64,000 bases of DNA from Bog-793 sp963785415 (GCA_963785415.1 CAWAVB010000001.1:620001-684000); one strand, 5' to 3'. Shown: positions 16,912-26,567, counted from the stretch's first letter. Notes: generated by a model not told the origin, from the sequence alone. Numbers and translations are program-made.

Positions 16912-18603
16912 ATGCAGAGTGCCTTGGAAATCGCCCGCCAAGCCGAGTTGAAGCCGATCGAGGAGATCGCGGCCCAGATGGGGATCCGTCGCCACCTCCT
17001 CGAGCATTACGGCGAATACGTCGCCAAGATCAAGCTCGACGCCATCGACGAGCTCGCCGACGGGCCCCGGGCCCGTTACATCGTCGTCTCGGCGGTCAGC
17101 CCGACGCCGTTCGGCGAGGGCAAGACGACGATGACGATCGGCCTCGGCCAGGCGATGCACCTGCTGGGCAAGCGAGCCACCGTGACGATCCGGCAGGGAT
17201 CGATGGGGCCGACGTTCGGCATCAAAGGCGCGGCCGCCGGCGGCGGCTACAGCCAGGTCGTGCCGTTCGAGAACCTCGTCCTCAACCTCACCGGGGACAT
17301 GCACGCCGTGACTGCGGCACACAACATGCTCGCCGCGATCCTCGACAACCACATCTACCAGGGCAACGAACTCGGCATCGACATCCACGACATCACGTGG
17401 CGCCGCGTCCTCGACGTCTGTGACCGGGCGCTGCGCAACGACATCATCGGGCTCGGGGGACGTCTCGACGGTGTCCCGCGCGAGACCGGGTTCGACATCA
17501 CCGCCGCCTCGGAGGCGATGGCAGTCCTCGCTTTGTCGAGCTCCCTCGCTGACATGCGCAGCCGGCTCGGTCGCATCGTCGTCGGCTACACGCGAGATGC
17601 CGAGCCGATCACCGCTGACCAGCTGCGGGGAGCCGGCGCGATGACGGTCATCATGCGCGAGGCCCTGAAGCCGAACCTGCTGCAGACCCTCGAGAACACC
17701 CCGGTGATGGTGCACGCCGGGCCCTTCGGCAACATCGCCCATGGCAGCTCGTCGATCGTCGCCGACCTCATCGGCATGCACTGCGGCGACTACCTGCTCA
17801 CCGAGGCCGGTTTCGGGGCCGACATGGGGGCGGAGCGCTTCTTCAACATCAAGTGCCGGACCTCGGGACTGGAGCCCGATGCCGCGGTCGTCGTCGCGAC
17901 CGTGCGCGCGCTCAAGGTCCAGTCCGGGAAGCACCGCGTCGTCGCCGGGCGCCCGCTTCCCGAGGCGCTACTTGCCGAGAATGTCGACGACGTCCAGGCG
18001 GGAGCGGCGAATCTCGCCAAGCAGGTCGACAACATCCGCTGCCACGGCGTCACGCCGGTCGTCGCGATCAACGCGCTGCCGAGCGATTTCCCATCGGAGC
18101 ACGAGGCCATCCGCGAGATCGCGCAGTCGCTCGGGGTACGTGTCGCGCTCTGCCGGCCCTACACCGATGGCGGCAAGGGAGTCGTCGAGCTCGCCGAGGC
18201 GGTCGTAGAAGCCGCCGAGGAGCCGAGCAAGTTCCAGCTCCTCTACCCCGCTGAGATGCCGTTGAAGCAGAAGATCGAGACGATCGCCGCGAAGATCTAC
18301 GGTGCCGACGGAGTCGATTACTCGCCGCTCGCCGACCGTCAGCTCGCGCGCTACGAGAAGGACGGCCTGGGGAACCTCCCCATCTGCGTCGCCAAGACCC
18401 AGTACTCGCTCTCGGCGGACCCGGCGCTCCGCGGCGCGCCGACGGGCTGGCGCCTCCCGGTGCGCGAGGTGCGCGCCTCGGTCGGCGCCGGGTTCATCTA
18501 CCCGATCTGCGGCGACATGTCGACGATGCCCGGGCTCAGCTCGTCGCCCGTGGCTTACGAAATCGACATCGACGACAAAGGAGAGATCGTCGGTCTTTCC
18601 TGA
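16912..18603 (+). CDS. fhs: Formate-tetrahydrofolate ligase
   Basis: A 563-residue cytoplasmic enzyme joining formate to tetrahydrofolate with ATP. The P-loop-like motif is TPFGEGKTTMTIGLGQA; QGSMGPTFGIKGAAAGGGYSQ, LNLTGDMHAVTAAHN and EAGFGADMGAERF are family signatures, as is the closing GDMSTMPGL. ATG 16912 has GGAAGGA about eleven bases upstream; an in-frame start at 16846 is less supported. The nearby purine genes suggest a link, since purine breakdown can release formate or formimino groups, but the enzyme is also a general one-carbon enzyme. Confidence 0.95.
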   Translation: MQSALEIARQAELKPIEEIAAQMGIRRHLLEHYGEYVAKIKLDAIDELADGPRARYIVVSAVSPTPFGEGKTTMTIGLGQAMHLLGKRATVTIRQGSMGPTFGIKGAAAGGGYSQVVPFENLVLNLTGDMHAVTAAHNMLAAILDNHIYQGNELGIDIHDITWRRVLDVCDRALRNDIIGLGGRLDGVPRETGFDITAASEAMAVLALSSSLADMRSRLGRIVVGYTRDAEPITADQLRGAGAMTVIMREALKPNLLQTLENTPVMVHAGPFGNIAHGSSSIVADLIGMHCGDYLLTEAGFGADMGAERFFNIKCRTSGLEPDAAVVVATVRALKVQSGKHRVVAGRPLPEALLAENVDDVQAGAANLAKQVDNIRCHGVTPVVAINALPSDFPSEHEAIREIAQSLGVRVALCRPYTDGGKGVVELAEAVVEAAEEPSKFQLLYPAEMPLKQKIETIAAKIYGADGVDYSPLADRQLARYEKDGLGNLPICVAKTQYSLSADPALRGAPTGWRLPVREVRASVGAGFIYPICGDMSTMPGLSSSPVAYEIDIDDKGEIVGLS

Positions 18604-18632
18604 CCAATCGCGCGCTGGCCTTCGGTCGCCGG

Positions 18633-18800
18633 TCAGCCTCGCCGTCGTTCGACGTCGGCGACGTGATGGATCATGTCGTGGACCATGTAGCGGGAGATCG
18701 CCCCGACGCTGAACGTCGCCCCGTCGCTCCGCCGGCCGGTGCGCGCCCGATCGAGTTCGGATAGACCGTCCAACTGAGACGCGATGACTTGAACCGAGGC
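18633..18800 (-). pseudogene. Remnant of a DinB-family protein C-terminus
   Basis: The minus-strand reading ends with RTGRRSDGATFSV and YMVHDMIHHVADV, which match the end of DinB/maleylpyruvate-isomerase-like proteins (the HDxxHH metal ligand helix). Only about 50 residues are recognisable and the N-terminal helices are missing, so it is probably an eroded gene. A short intact protein is less likely. Confidence 0.5.
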
Positions 18801-18880
18801 GCTCGGTGAACGCCCGTGCGGTTGTGCGACCGACGGGTCACCCACGGGGATGGCAGGAGAATAAGTAGCCTGTTCGCCTC

Positions 18881-20149
18881 GTGCAGCTCATCGACACCCT
18901 CGTTCCGGCGGACTTTCGGTCCACGATCAACCCGACGTTGCGGCGCTTCTACCTCTGCACGTTCTTCAGTTGCATCGGCACCGGGCTCACGCTCTCGCTT
19001 TTCGTGGTGTACCTGCACAACGTGCGGGGGTTCACGGACAGCTTCGCGACGCTCCTGCTCGCGCTGTGCGCCTTCGCAGGACTCGCGACGAGCCCAGTTT
19101 GGGGCACCACGATCGACCGCTTCGGCCCGGTGCCGGTGGCGCTCTTCAGCTACGCGACGGGAGCGGGCGCGCTCGTGCTCTGGGCCTTCGCTCACACCCG
19201 GTTGATGGCTCTCGCCGGGGGCCTCGCGATCGCGGTCTTCAGCGGGGCCGGCTGGGGCCCGGCGAGCACGCTGCTCAGCCGACTCGTTCCCGAAGAACAC
19301 CGCCAGCGAGCGTTCGGCTTCAACTTCATGCTCGTGAACTTGGGTATCGGCTTCGGCGGACTGATCTCAGCCTCGATCGTCGACTTGCACCACCCATTCA
19401 GCTTCACCGTGCTCTATCTCCTCAACGCCGGGGTGACGGTTCTCACCGGCATGCTCTTTTTCACACTGCGCGCCCACGGCGGGCCGGTCAGGGTCCACCA
19501 CGACGACCCCGAGAAGCTTGCCGAGGGGTGGCGCCGCGTCCTCTCCGACCGACGCCTGGTACAGATCGTGCTCGCCTCGCTCGGCCTGTTGATCGGCGGC
19601 TACGGGTCCCAGGAAGCGGGCTACAGCCTCTTTGTGGTGAACAACCTGAAGCTTTCGGTCCACGTGATCGGCGTCATCTTCTTCTTCAATACCTCGACCA
19701 TCGTGCTGGCCCAGCTTTGGGTGCTCAACCGTATTCAGGGGCGCAGCCGGACCCGCATGATGGCCCTTACCGGGGTGTCATGGTTCGTCTTCTGGGTCCT
19801 GCTCGACGTGGCGCTCAAGCTCCCCGCCGCCGTCACGATCATCTCGCTCTGCGTCGGGATGGTCATCTTCGCCCTCGGCGAGACCATGCTCACGCCCACG
19901 AGCTCGGCGCTGGTGAACCAGATCGCACCCGAGCACCTGCGCGGCCGCTACAACACGTCCCTCGGTCTGACCTGGGGGCTCTCGGGCATGGTCGCTCCCG
20001 CCATCGCGGCGATCTACTTCGGAGACCACCTCGGCGGGTGGTGGCCGATCAGCATCGGGCTGCTGGCGCTCGCAGGTTCGGCGATGATGCTGAATCTGCG
20101 CCGCACACTCAGCGCCAGCGAGGACGGCCGCGTCGAGGCCGCGAAGTAG
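18881..20149 (+). CDS. Major facilitator superfamily transporter
   Basis: A 422-residue membrane protein with about twelve hydrophobic helices. The loop between helices 2 and 3 has the MFS pattern (WGTTIDRFGPVPVAL), and the second half shows a related EHLRGRYNTSLGL. It resembles drug/proton antiporter-type members, but the cargo cannot be told. The start is GTG 18881; TAGCCT eight bases upstream could be a -10 box, making the message leaderless. It stands alone between fhs and the convergent nucleosidase gene. Confidence 0.85.
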   Translation: MQLIDTLVPADFRSTINPTLRRFYLCTFFSCIGTGLTLSLFVVYLHNVRGFTDSFATLLLALCAFAGLATSPVWGTTIDRFGPVPVALFSYATGAGALVLWAFAHTRLMALAGGLAIAVFSGAGWGPASTLLSRLVPEEHRQRAFGFNFMLVNLGIGFGGLISASIVDLHHPFSFTVLYLLNAGVTVLTGMLFFTLRAHGGPVRVHHDDPEKLAEGWRRVLSDRRLVQIVLASLGLLIGGYGSQEAGYSLFVVNNLKLSVHVIGVIFFFNTSTIVLAQLWVLNRIQGRSRTRMMALTGVSWFVFWVLLDVALKLPAAVTIISLCVGMVIFALGETMLTPTSSALVNQIAPEHLRGRYNTSLGLTWGLSGMVAPAIAAIYFGDHLGGWWPISIGLLALAGSAMMLNLRRTLSASEDGRVEAAK

Positions 20150-20185
20150 CTACCCGACGTCGACCGGCGCCTGCGGGCCTGCGCA

Positions 20186-20203
20186 CCCGCCGAGCCCGGC
20201 GGG
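20186..20203 (+). terminator. GC hairpin after the transporter gene
   Basis: CCCGCC (20186-20191) and GGCGGG (20198-20203) can pair around a six-base loop, 37 bases past the MFS stop. No T-run follows, so termination is only possible. Confidence 0.3.
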
Positions 20204-20324
20204 GCGGCGAGACCGAATCACCGGGTTCTGACGAGCTCGCGAAGCCCCGAACGTGCCGCATCACCTGCGCGTACGATGCCCGCGATCGAAGACCTTCTCG
20301 GCCGCCGTCATCGGATCGCGCGAG

Positions 20325-21581
20325 TTAGCCGACCGGTTTGATCGTGCTCGCGGCGTACGTGTACTCCTTCTCGAGGGCCTTCAGCGCTGGTCCCGCAATC
20401 GTCTTGGTCTTGCCGTCTGCGGCCACATAGCTGACCTTGGTCACCGGGCCGACAGTGAACCACGCCTGCTTCGCGACGACGTACCCGGCGACCTTGGCGT
20501 TGGTCTCAGGCGAGAGATCCGCGAAGGTCGCGGGCGTCGGACTGATCGCGCCCGTGAGGTGGTCCACCACATAGACGACGACCTTGGCGGCGTGGTCCGA
20601 CGCGATGATGCCGTCGTACGCGTTCGGATGCCAGGGCGTGTCCGAGATCCCCCGGACGATCATCCAAGGCACACCTTGTGACGCGCACGCGAAGGCAAAC
20701 CCGGTTCCTTCGTTCTCTTCGGCATCGGTCTGGTACACGATGTCCTGTGCTTCGAGCCACCCCAACGGCTCGGTCCACACCGGTGCCTGTCCGATCACCC
20801 CGACGACAATCTTGTTCGCGATGACACCCTTCGCCTTCTGTCCGGTCGCGTCCGCAACGGTGGTCGTTCCGAGTGAGGGTGACTGCTCTGCGGTCTGGAC
20901 GAGCTGCCGGGTCGCGGCGAATGCCGTGATGTAAACCCACTGTTTGTTCGCCGTAGAGGGACCGTAGCCGAAGGTCTTCGCGTCGGCCGGAGTCGGAACC
21001 GGGGTGTCGTACCCGGCGGTCTCGTCACCCGCGGTCGTCACACCAGGGCCGATGTGCATCTCGACCCCCTCATACGGGGTCTGGTACCCACCGAGTTGGT
21101 AGTGGAGGTTGGACTTGTCGACGACCATCCCGCTCACGACGACGTCGCCCACGTTGATCGGTGCAGCCTGGGCACCCGCCGTCCCCGAGAACAACATCGC
21201 ACGGGGATGGAAATGCGAGATGAGAAGGTAGGCGGCCAGCTCGGCCGACTCGTCGACCTCTCCTCCGAACGCGTCCACCACGGGACGGCCGCCGATCGTG
21301 CCGACGTAGAAGAGGTACCCGTCGACTGTCACCGACTTTGTCACGTGCATGGCAGCAAGCACCGGCGCCTGTTCCGCCCCTTCGGCACTGATGATCCCGA
21401 TCGGCGCGAGGGAAGTGCCGCCTGCCGAATTCGCCCTTGTCGAAGCTGAGGCAATCGCACCGACGGTGAGGCCACCGGCGATGACGACCGCCATGAGCGC
21501 GGCCCGTCCAGCGAGATGGCGGCTCCTACCGCCAAGGACCGCGCGCTTGTCGTGGGGTCTGTTTCCAGTGAGGAAAGTCAT
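20325..21581 (-). CDS. Exported phosphorylase-superfamily (nucleosidase-like) protein
   Basis: A 418-residue protein. A basic N-terminus and hydrophobic segment (ALMAVVIAGGLTVGAIASAS) indicate export. The body has the PNP/MTA-nucleosidase fold pattern: PIGIISAEGAEQAPVL at the start, AMLFSGTAGAQAAPINVGDVVVSG, then the purine and ribose-binding stretch DAEENEGTGFAFACASQGVPW and VRGISDTP. Such enzymes cleave nucleosides to base and sugar. ATG 21581 follows AGGAGA at four bases' spacing; the upstream ATG at 21635 lacks this. Export suggests the enzyme attacks nucleosides outside the membrane, feeding the purine pathway encoded earlier (inference). It converges with the MFS gene. Confidence 0.85.
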   Translation of the reverse strand: MTFLTGNRPHDKRAVLGGRSRHLAGRAALMAVVIAGGLTVGAIASASTRANSAGGTSLAPIGIISAEGAEQAPVLAAMHVTKSVTVDGYLFYVGTIGGRPVVDAFGGEVDESAELAAYLLISHFHPRAMLFSGTAGAQAAPINVGDVVVSGMVVDKSNLHYQLGGYQTPYEGVEMHIGPGVTTAGDETAGYDTPVPTPADAKTFGYGPSTANKQWVYITAFAATRQLVQTAEQSPSLGTTTVADATGQKAKGVIANKIVVGVIGQAPVWTEPLGWLEAQDIVYQTDAEENEGTGFAFACASQGVPWMIVRGISDTPWHPNAYDGIIASDHAAKVVVYVVDHLTGAISPTPATFADLSPETNAKVAGYVVAKQAWFTVGPVTKVSYVAADGKTKTIAGPALKALEKEYTYAASTIKPVG

Positions 21582-21838
21582 GGTTCTCCTCTTTCGTCTG
21601 GGAAATTCGATCTGTCGGCCCAAGACGTCGCTCACTTCCGAAGCGCCGCTTTGACGTGTTCGGCAACGGCGCAGCCTCTCGTCGTCGCGTGCCGCGATTA
21701 TGTCGTGCCAGTCACGCGCGAACGAACGACGCGAGGCTCTGTCTAGCCGCTACCGGCAAGACGGACGTCCTGACAGTCGGGCGCCTTGTTCGCCGGACGA
21801 TTCCGAAGAAGATCTCCACGTCAGAGCGCTTGTCCGTC

Positions 21839-21895
21839 GTGTCAGAGGCAGGATTTGAACCCGCACGGGATGGCTCCGGCCAGCCCCTCAAGCCC
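21839..21895 (-). repeat. 3' half of a tRNA-Leu(GAG)-like sequence, copy A
   Basis: On the minus strand this reads from an anticodon-loop-like TTGAGGG through a variable arm to a T arm (GCGGG-TTCAAAT-CCTGC) and the start of an acceptor 3' strand. No matching 5' half lies upstream, so it is a fragment. About 46 of 57 positions match copy B at 24923-24979. I read both as eroded attachment-site remnants. Confidence 0.55.
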
Positions 21896-22199
21896 GAACA
21901 ATACGGCCGCCCAGCGACTTTCGGCGCTGGCCTTGGTACGCCCTGACCGGGGATTGTGTCCCGTGGATCAGCGCAGGAGACCCCCTGTCCCGAGCTCCAG
22001 AGGTCGGAAGCGAAGATCGGACCAGCTTGCGCGCCGCCGCCGACGAGGCTGACCGGGTATCACCGATCCGAGCGATCGGGCGCGAGTCCGTCACGGCCGG
22101 TTGGCGAGCGTCGGTGTCGGCACCATGCTGCGGGCCCCACCCGGTGGCTCCGAGGTACCTGAACTGCCGAACCCCTCGCGGCAGGCCAAAATGGGCCCG

Positions 22200-23240
22200 A
22201 TGACGATCGGGGACGCAAGTCCGGGCGGTGCTGGCCGACCAACACGGCCGAGCTCGCGCGGCGGCCCGCGTGTCGCGAACTGGACGCTCCGGCTCGGCCT
22301 TGGCGGCGCATTCGTGGCGCTCATCGTCGTCGCGTCCGTCGTCTCCTCGATGCCGGCACCGTCGGTCGCGACGTCGTCGACGTCGACGTCAACGACGGCC
22401 CCGAACGGGGCCACAGGACCCAAGACGACGATTCCGAGCGTGCCGGGCGCGTTCACGGACCAGGTCACCGTGCCGGAGGTCGGGGGCAGGTGTGGGTTCG
22501 CGCTCGAGGATCCAACGCCATCGAGGTCATCCGCGAAAGCTTCATCGTCAGCTAGCGCCAAAGCACGCCCAGTCGGTCACTGCACAGTGCTCGAGATTGG
22601 CGACTCGCTTGGCAACGACCTTGGGTGGGGCATCAGCCGTCATCTCGCCGCGACCTCTGGCCTCAACATGGTGCAGATGGACAAGTCGTCGACGGGCCTC
22701 GCGAACTCATGGTTCTACGACTGGCCGGTGCAGTTGAACGCCTTCTTGCACCAGTACCACCCACAGCTCCTGCTCGTGTTTCTCGGCGGCAACGACGAGC
22801 AGGGCATGACGATCGACGGTTCCGCGGTGCCATTCGGCGAGCCGACGTGGAACAAGGCCTACCTCGGCTACGTCCGAGAAGTCGTTACGGATGCGACCAG
22901 GGCCGGCGCGTACGTGATGTGGATCGGAATGCCGATCATGCAGCAGCCGACCTACAGCCAGGGCATGACGATCCTTAATTCCCTTTTCGAACAGGGTGTC
23001 ACCTCGGAACCGAACGCGACCTTCGTGCCCACGTGGTCGCTGTTCTCGAATCCCCAGGGTCAGTTCCAATCGCAAGCCGCGGTAAACAGGGTGGAGACGA
23101 CGCTGCGTGAACCCGACGGCATCCACCTCTCGTTCTCTGGCGAGGACGTCCTTGCGACGTACGTCATCCGTGAGATGGCTGCCGTGTACCACGTCACGCT
23201 CACGCCGACGTCGCCTTCGGTCATCACGAGCTGGAGCTGA
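22200..23240 (+). CDS. Membrane-anchored SGNH hydrolase-like protein (DUF459 type)
   Basis: About 346 residues. One hydrophobic segment near residue 35 (LGLGGAFVALIVVASVVSS) is followed by a Ser/Thr-rich linker and a catalytic-like domain: TVLEIGDSLGNDLGWG (block I, GDS), LLLVFLGGNDEQGM (block III, GxND), and EPDGIHLSFSGEDVLA (block V, DGIHL). This places an esterase or O-acyl transferase domain outside the membrane. ATG 22200 is a plausible start; other in-frame starts reach 22101. It converges with the acyltransferase gene 54 bases away, and such pairs commonly modify surface polysaccharides. Confidence 0.8.
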   Translation: MTIGDASPGGAGRPTRPSSRGGPRVANWTLRLGLGGAFVALIVVASVVSSMPAPSVATSSTSTSTTAPNGATGPKTTIPSVPGAFTDQVTVPEVGGRCGFALEDPTPSRSSAKASSSASAKARPVGHCTVLEIGDSLGNDLGWGISRHLAATSGLNMVQMDKSSTGLANSWFYDWPVQLNAFLHQYHPQLLLVFLGGNDEQGMTIDGSAVPFGEPTWNKAYLGYVREVVTDATRAGAYVMWIGMPIMQQPTYSQGMTILNSLFEQGVTSEPNATFVPTWSLFSNPQGQFQSQAAVNRVETTLREPDGIHLSFSGEDVLATYVIREMAAVYHVTLTPTSPSVITSWS

Positions 23241-23293
23241 CGGTCCCGTCCACGCCCCGCCGGCGGGACGCGCCGACCTGAATCGTCTGAGCC

Positions 23294-24506
23294 TCACGTC
23301 AACTGCACGAAGTGCCCAACGATGATGCTCGCCGTCCACGACGTCGCGACGCAGACGAAGAGCAACAGCAGCACGGCCACGCGATCTCCGGCGAACCGCC
23401 GCGACCGGCGGATCGGATTCTCGAGGAGGTGGTACGACAACGCAGCCGTGACGAAGGTGCCGGCCAGTTCGAGGACAGCGCCACGGCCAGCTCGTAAGCG
23501 GGCTCGCCAGCTGTTCGGGAATCACGAGCCAGGCGTAGTGCGCCAGGTAGAGCGAGTACGAAAGGTTGCCGATGTAGCCGAGCGGGCGGGTGGCGAGAAG
23601 CCGGGTGACGGGGTTGCGCACGCCACCGATTCCGGCCCACACGAGCAACCCCGCGCCAGCGCACGGCAACCACGCGAGCGAACCAGGATACACGCTTGTC
23701 GGGTTGAGCTCGGCGAGCGCGACAATGATGAGGGCGACCGCGACGACAGCCGCGATCCATTCGCTTCGTGCGGTCCGCGCCGGGCGACGCACGGTCAACG
23801 TAGCGATGAGGCATCCGAGGCCAAGTTCCCAGAAACGCGTCAAGGGCGTGTAATACGCCGTCGCAGGTTGGCTCGCAGAGATCGCGATCGACCACCACGC
23901 CGAAAGCACGATGGCAACAGTGATGGTGACTCCGAGAACGGCCACACGTCGCGCCGGAGGCGCGAAACGCGCGACGAGAAACACGATCAAGGGGAAAAAG
24001 AGATAGAATTGCTCTTCGACGGCGAGCGACCAGAACTGCGTGATGAGCGACGGGAATATCCCGGGGACGAAGTAGTTGCTACCGGTATTGATAAGGCGGA
24101 AGTTCGCCGAGAACAGCGATGCCCATCGCACGTCGCCCGGCAGGTTCGGATTGAAACGTGTCCCGAGAACCGCCCACGCGACGAGCACCGTGCCGACGAG
24201 CGTGGCGGTCGCCGCCGGAACGATCCTCCGGACCCGGCGGGCGTAAAAGTCGCTGAGCCCGGTCCTGATGCCTTTGCCGGCTTCGCGTAACACGAGTTGC
24301 GTGATGACGTAACCGCTGATGACGAAGAAGATGTCGACACCGATGAAGCCCCCGGAGAACCCGGGGATACCGGCGTGGTCGGCAATGACGAGCAGGACGG
24401 CGACCGCCCGCAACCCCTGGATGTCGCCGCGGAATGGTTGCTCGGCGGTGACGCCGAACGGCCCGCGTCCGGCGGCCGAGGTCTCTCCGCGTTGTTTCGT
24501 CAGCAC
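23294..24506 (-). pseudogene. Acyltransferase-3 (OafA-like) gene, frameshifted
   Basis: The N-terminal part is a classic membrane acyltransferase: FRGDIQGLRAVAVLLVIADH, FIGVDIFFVISGYVIT, FYARRVRRIVPAA, QFWSLAVEEQFYLFFP and YIGNLSYSLYLAHYAW, with about nine helices. After LASPLTSWPWR the frame loses similarity, while another frame continues with VLELAGTFVTAALSYHLLEN and ends at a stop at 23294-23296. A one-base-type indel near 23476-23500 is therefore present. The original frame runs on to 22707 only as antisense of the SGNH gene. Either the gene is broken or there is a sequence error. It would transfer acyl groups to a surface glycan. Confidence 0.8.
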
Positions 24507-25331
24507 GTCGCGCCGCCTCTGATCGCCCAGGATTGGGCACCCGATGTCGTCACCGCCGCCTCATCGTTGCCGAAGACGTGCTTCGACTATCACGCTTCGT
24601 TCGTCGCCGGGTGGATCGAACCTGTCGGCTCCGAACCGGGCGGAGCATCGGTCGCTCGCGAGAGGGCGAACGACTCGGGGCGGGAAGCGATTGTTGCCGA
24701 CCGCACGTCGCGTGGACGATTCCTGGGCCAGGTCCTCGACGACGACGGTTCTTACCCCTGAAGAAGTGGAGAAGGTGCTCACCACCCAGGGGACCAGGAC
24801 TTTCGCGGACGCTGGGGGACCAGAGGCCGGCGGGTCGGAACGAGGTATCTCCACGCCGGTCGCGGTGGCTCCGCCGGGAATGGAGGTGGAGGCCACCACA
24901 GCACTGGCGGTTGGCTGCCGTGGTGTCCGAGGCGGAACTTGAACCCGCACAGGATTGCTCTCACCAGCCGCTCAAGCTCGCCGGAACCGTCCACGCCGAA
25001 GCACCGAATGACATACTGCCTGGTCAAAGCCTTGACGCCGTCCATGCAGTTTGCCTCGGAACGCCCCAAACCACGCCTTGTTCAGGTGATGTTTAGCAGG
25101 GCCCTCCCCGCAGGCGTGGTCCGGCGGGGGTGGTTGAGGCAGCGGCTCGAGGACGCGGCGCGGGGAGCCACTCGATACCGGCGGCGCGGCGAGCGTGGTC
25201 AACCAATCCGTTCATTGTGACGGGCTCGAACTTGGGCCTCGACGAATCGATGTCCATCTCAATGGGGTGCAGGCCATGACGATGCACCGGGTGAGCACTC
25301 TGTAGGAAAGCGAAGGTCAAACCTCTAAGGA
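24507..25331. other. Long intergenic stretch holding a tRNA fragment
   Basis: I find no convincing protein gene in these 825 bases; readings across it are Pro/Arg/Gly-rich. Its one recognisable item is the tRNA-Leu-like fragment at 24923-24979. The segment between the two tRNA fragments may once have been a mobile insertion. Confidence 0.5.
24923..24979 (-). repeat. 3' half of a tRNA-Leu(GAG)-like sequence, copy B
   Basis: The minus strand shows TTGAGCG, a variable arm, the T arm (GTGCGGG-TTCAAGT) and an end reading CTCGGACACCA, which includes an encoded CCA. The expected D-arm half is absent upstream. It is the better preserved partner of copy A, 3,084 bases away in the same orientation. 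Confidence 0.6.
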
Positions 25332-26567
25332 CTAAAGCAGGAATGAGAACAGGGGCGACCCCGGTGGTACCTGCTCAATCTCAAGAGGACTTTCTGCCAT
25401 TCGCTCCAGGAGACCCTCAAGACGACTGGGGTCATCGATTTCGATACCCACGAGCGCAGGCCCCGTCTCCCGATTGTTCTTCTTCACGTACTCGAAGACG
25501 ACGATGTCCTCTCCATCTCGCAGCACCTCGTCGAGGAAGTGGCGGAGCGCCCCCGGTTCTTGGGGGAAGGTCACGAGGAAGTAGTGGCGCAGGCCTTCGT
25601 AGAGCAGCGAGCGCTCGACGATCTCTGCGTAGCGGCTGACGTCGTTGTTGCCACCCGAGACGACGCACACGATCGGACCTTCGGGTGGCCCATTGAGAAA
25701 GCGGCGGGCTGCGGCGCTCGCCAGCGCTCCGGCTGGCTCGGCAATGATGCCCTCGGATTGGTAGAGATCGAGCATCTCCGTGCAGACCGCACCCTCGGGC
25801 ACCACCACCATCTCGTCGACCAGATCGCGCACGATCGGATAGGTGAGGTCCCCGACACACCCGACGGCTGCGCCGTCGACGACGGTATCGATTGTGGGCA
25901 ACGGAACGGGTGCTCCCGCACCGAGTGCCGCGGTCATGCTCGCCGCGCCCGCAGGCTCGGCGCCGATGATCCGAACCTGAGGAGAACGCTCCTTCAGCCA
26001 AGTGGCGATTCCGGCGATGAGTCCCCCACCGCCGACCGGCACGACGATCGTGGCGATCTGCTGGGCTTGCTCGGCGATCTGCACCGCGACGGTGCCCTGA
26101 CCGGCGATCGTTCGAGCATCGTCAAATGGGTGGACGTAGACGGCCCCACTCTTCGCGCCGTCGGCAAGCGCGGCCGCGCTGGCCTCGTCGTAGGAGCTTC
26201 CGACCGCGACCAGCTCGACCCAGCGTCCGCCAATCGCTCGTATGCGCTCGCGCTTTTGGCGTGGGGTATTCGTCGGGACAAAGACCCGACCTTCGATCTC
26301 AAGTCGTCGGCAAGCAAAGGCGAGGCCCTGTCCATGGTTGCCCGCGCTCGCACACACGACTCCTAGCGAGCGCTCCGCTGGAGCGAGCGTGGAAATGAGG
26401 TTGTAGGCCCCGCGTACCTTGTAGGAGCGACCAATCTGCAAGTCCTCCCGCTTCAAAAGGACGGGAACACCGAGATCCTCCGAGAGCCGATCGCTTCGCT
26501 CAAGTGGCGTGCGACGGACGACATCTCGAAGCCGGTCGGCAGCGGCTTCAACCTCGGTCGCGTTCAC
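25332..26567 (-). CDS. ilvA: Threonine ammonia-lyase (threonine dehydratase)
   Basis: A PLP enzyme of about 411 residues giving 2-oxobutanoate from threonine, the first step to isoleucine. The PLP lysine is in GRSYKVRGAYN, the substrate loop in CASAGNHGQGLAFA, the glycine-rich phosphate loop in VPVGGGGLIAGIA, and VVSGGNNDVSRY follows. A C-terminal ACT-like domain of about 80 residues (HYFLVTFPQEPGALRHFLDEV) makes it the shorter, single-ACT form. GTG 26567 has GGGAG upstream; ATG 26597 is a second in-frame choice. It is the last chromosomal gene before the island. Confidence 0.93.
   Translation of the reverse strand: MNATEVEAAADRLRDVVRRTPLERSDRLSEDLGVPVLLKREDLQIGRSYKVRGAYNLISTLAPAERSLGVVCASAGNHGQGLAFACRRLEIEGRVFVPTNTPRQKRERIRAIGGRWVELVAVGSSYDEASAAALADGAKSGAVYVHPFDDARTIAGQGTVAVQIAEQAQQIATIVVPVGGGGLIAGIATWLKERSPQVRIIGAEPAGAASMTAALGAGAPVPLPTIDTVVDGAAVGCVGDLTYPIVRDLVDEMVVVPEGAVCTEMLDLYQSEGIIAEPAGALASAAARRFLNGPPEGPIVCVVSGGNNDVSRYAEIVERSLLYEGLRHYFLVTFPQEPGALRHFLDEVLRDGEDIVVFEYVKKNNRETGPALVGIEIDDPSRLEGLLERMAESPLEIEQVPPGSPLFSFLL

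Noticed and set aside
21656..21946. Plus-strand frames with EAGFEPARDGS
   Set aside because: They arise from the antisense of the tRNA-Leu-like fragment and have no other protein-like part.
22707..23293. C-terminal continuation of the acyltransferase frame
   Set aside because: It is antisense to the SGNH gene and follows a frameshift; true homology continues in another frame to 23294.
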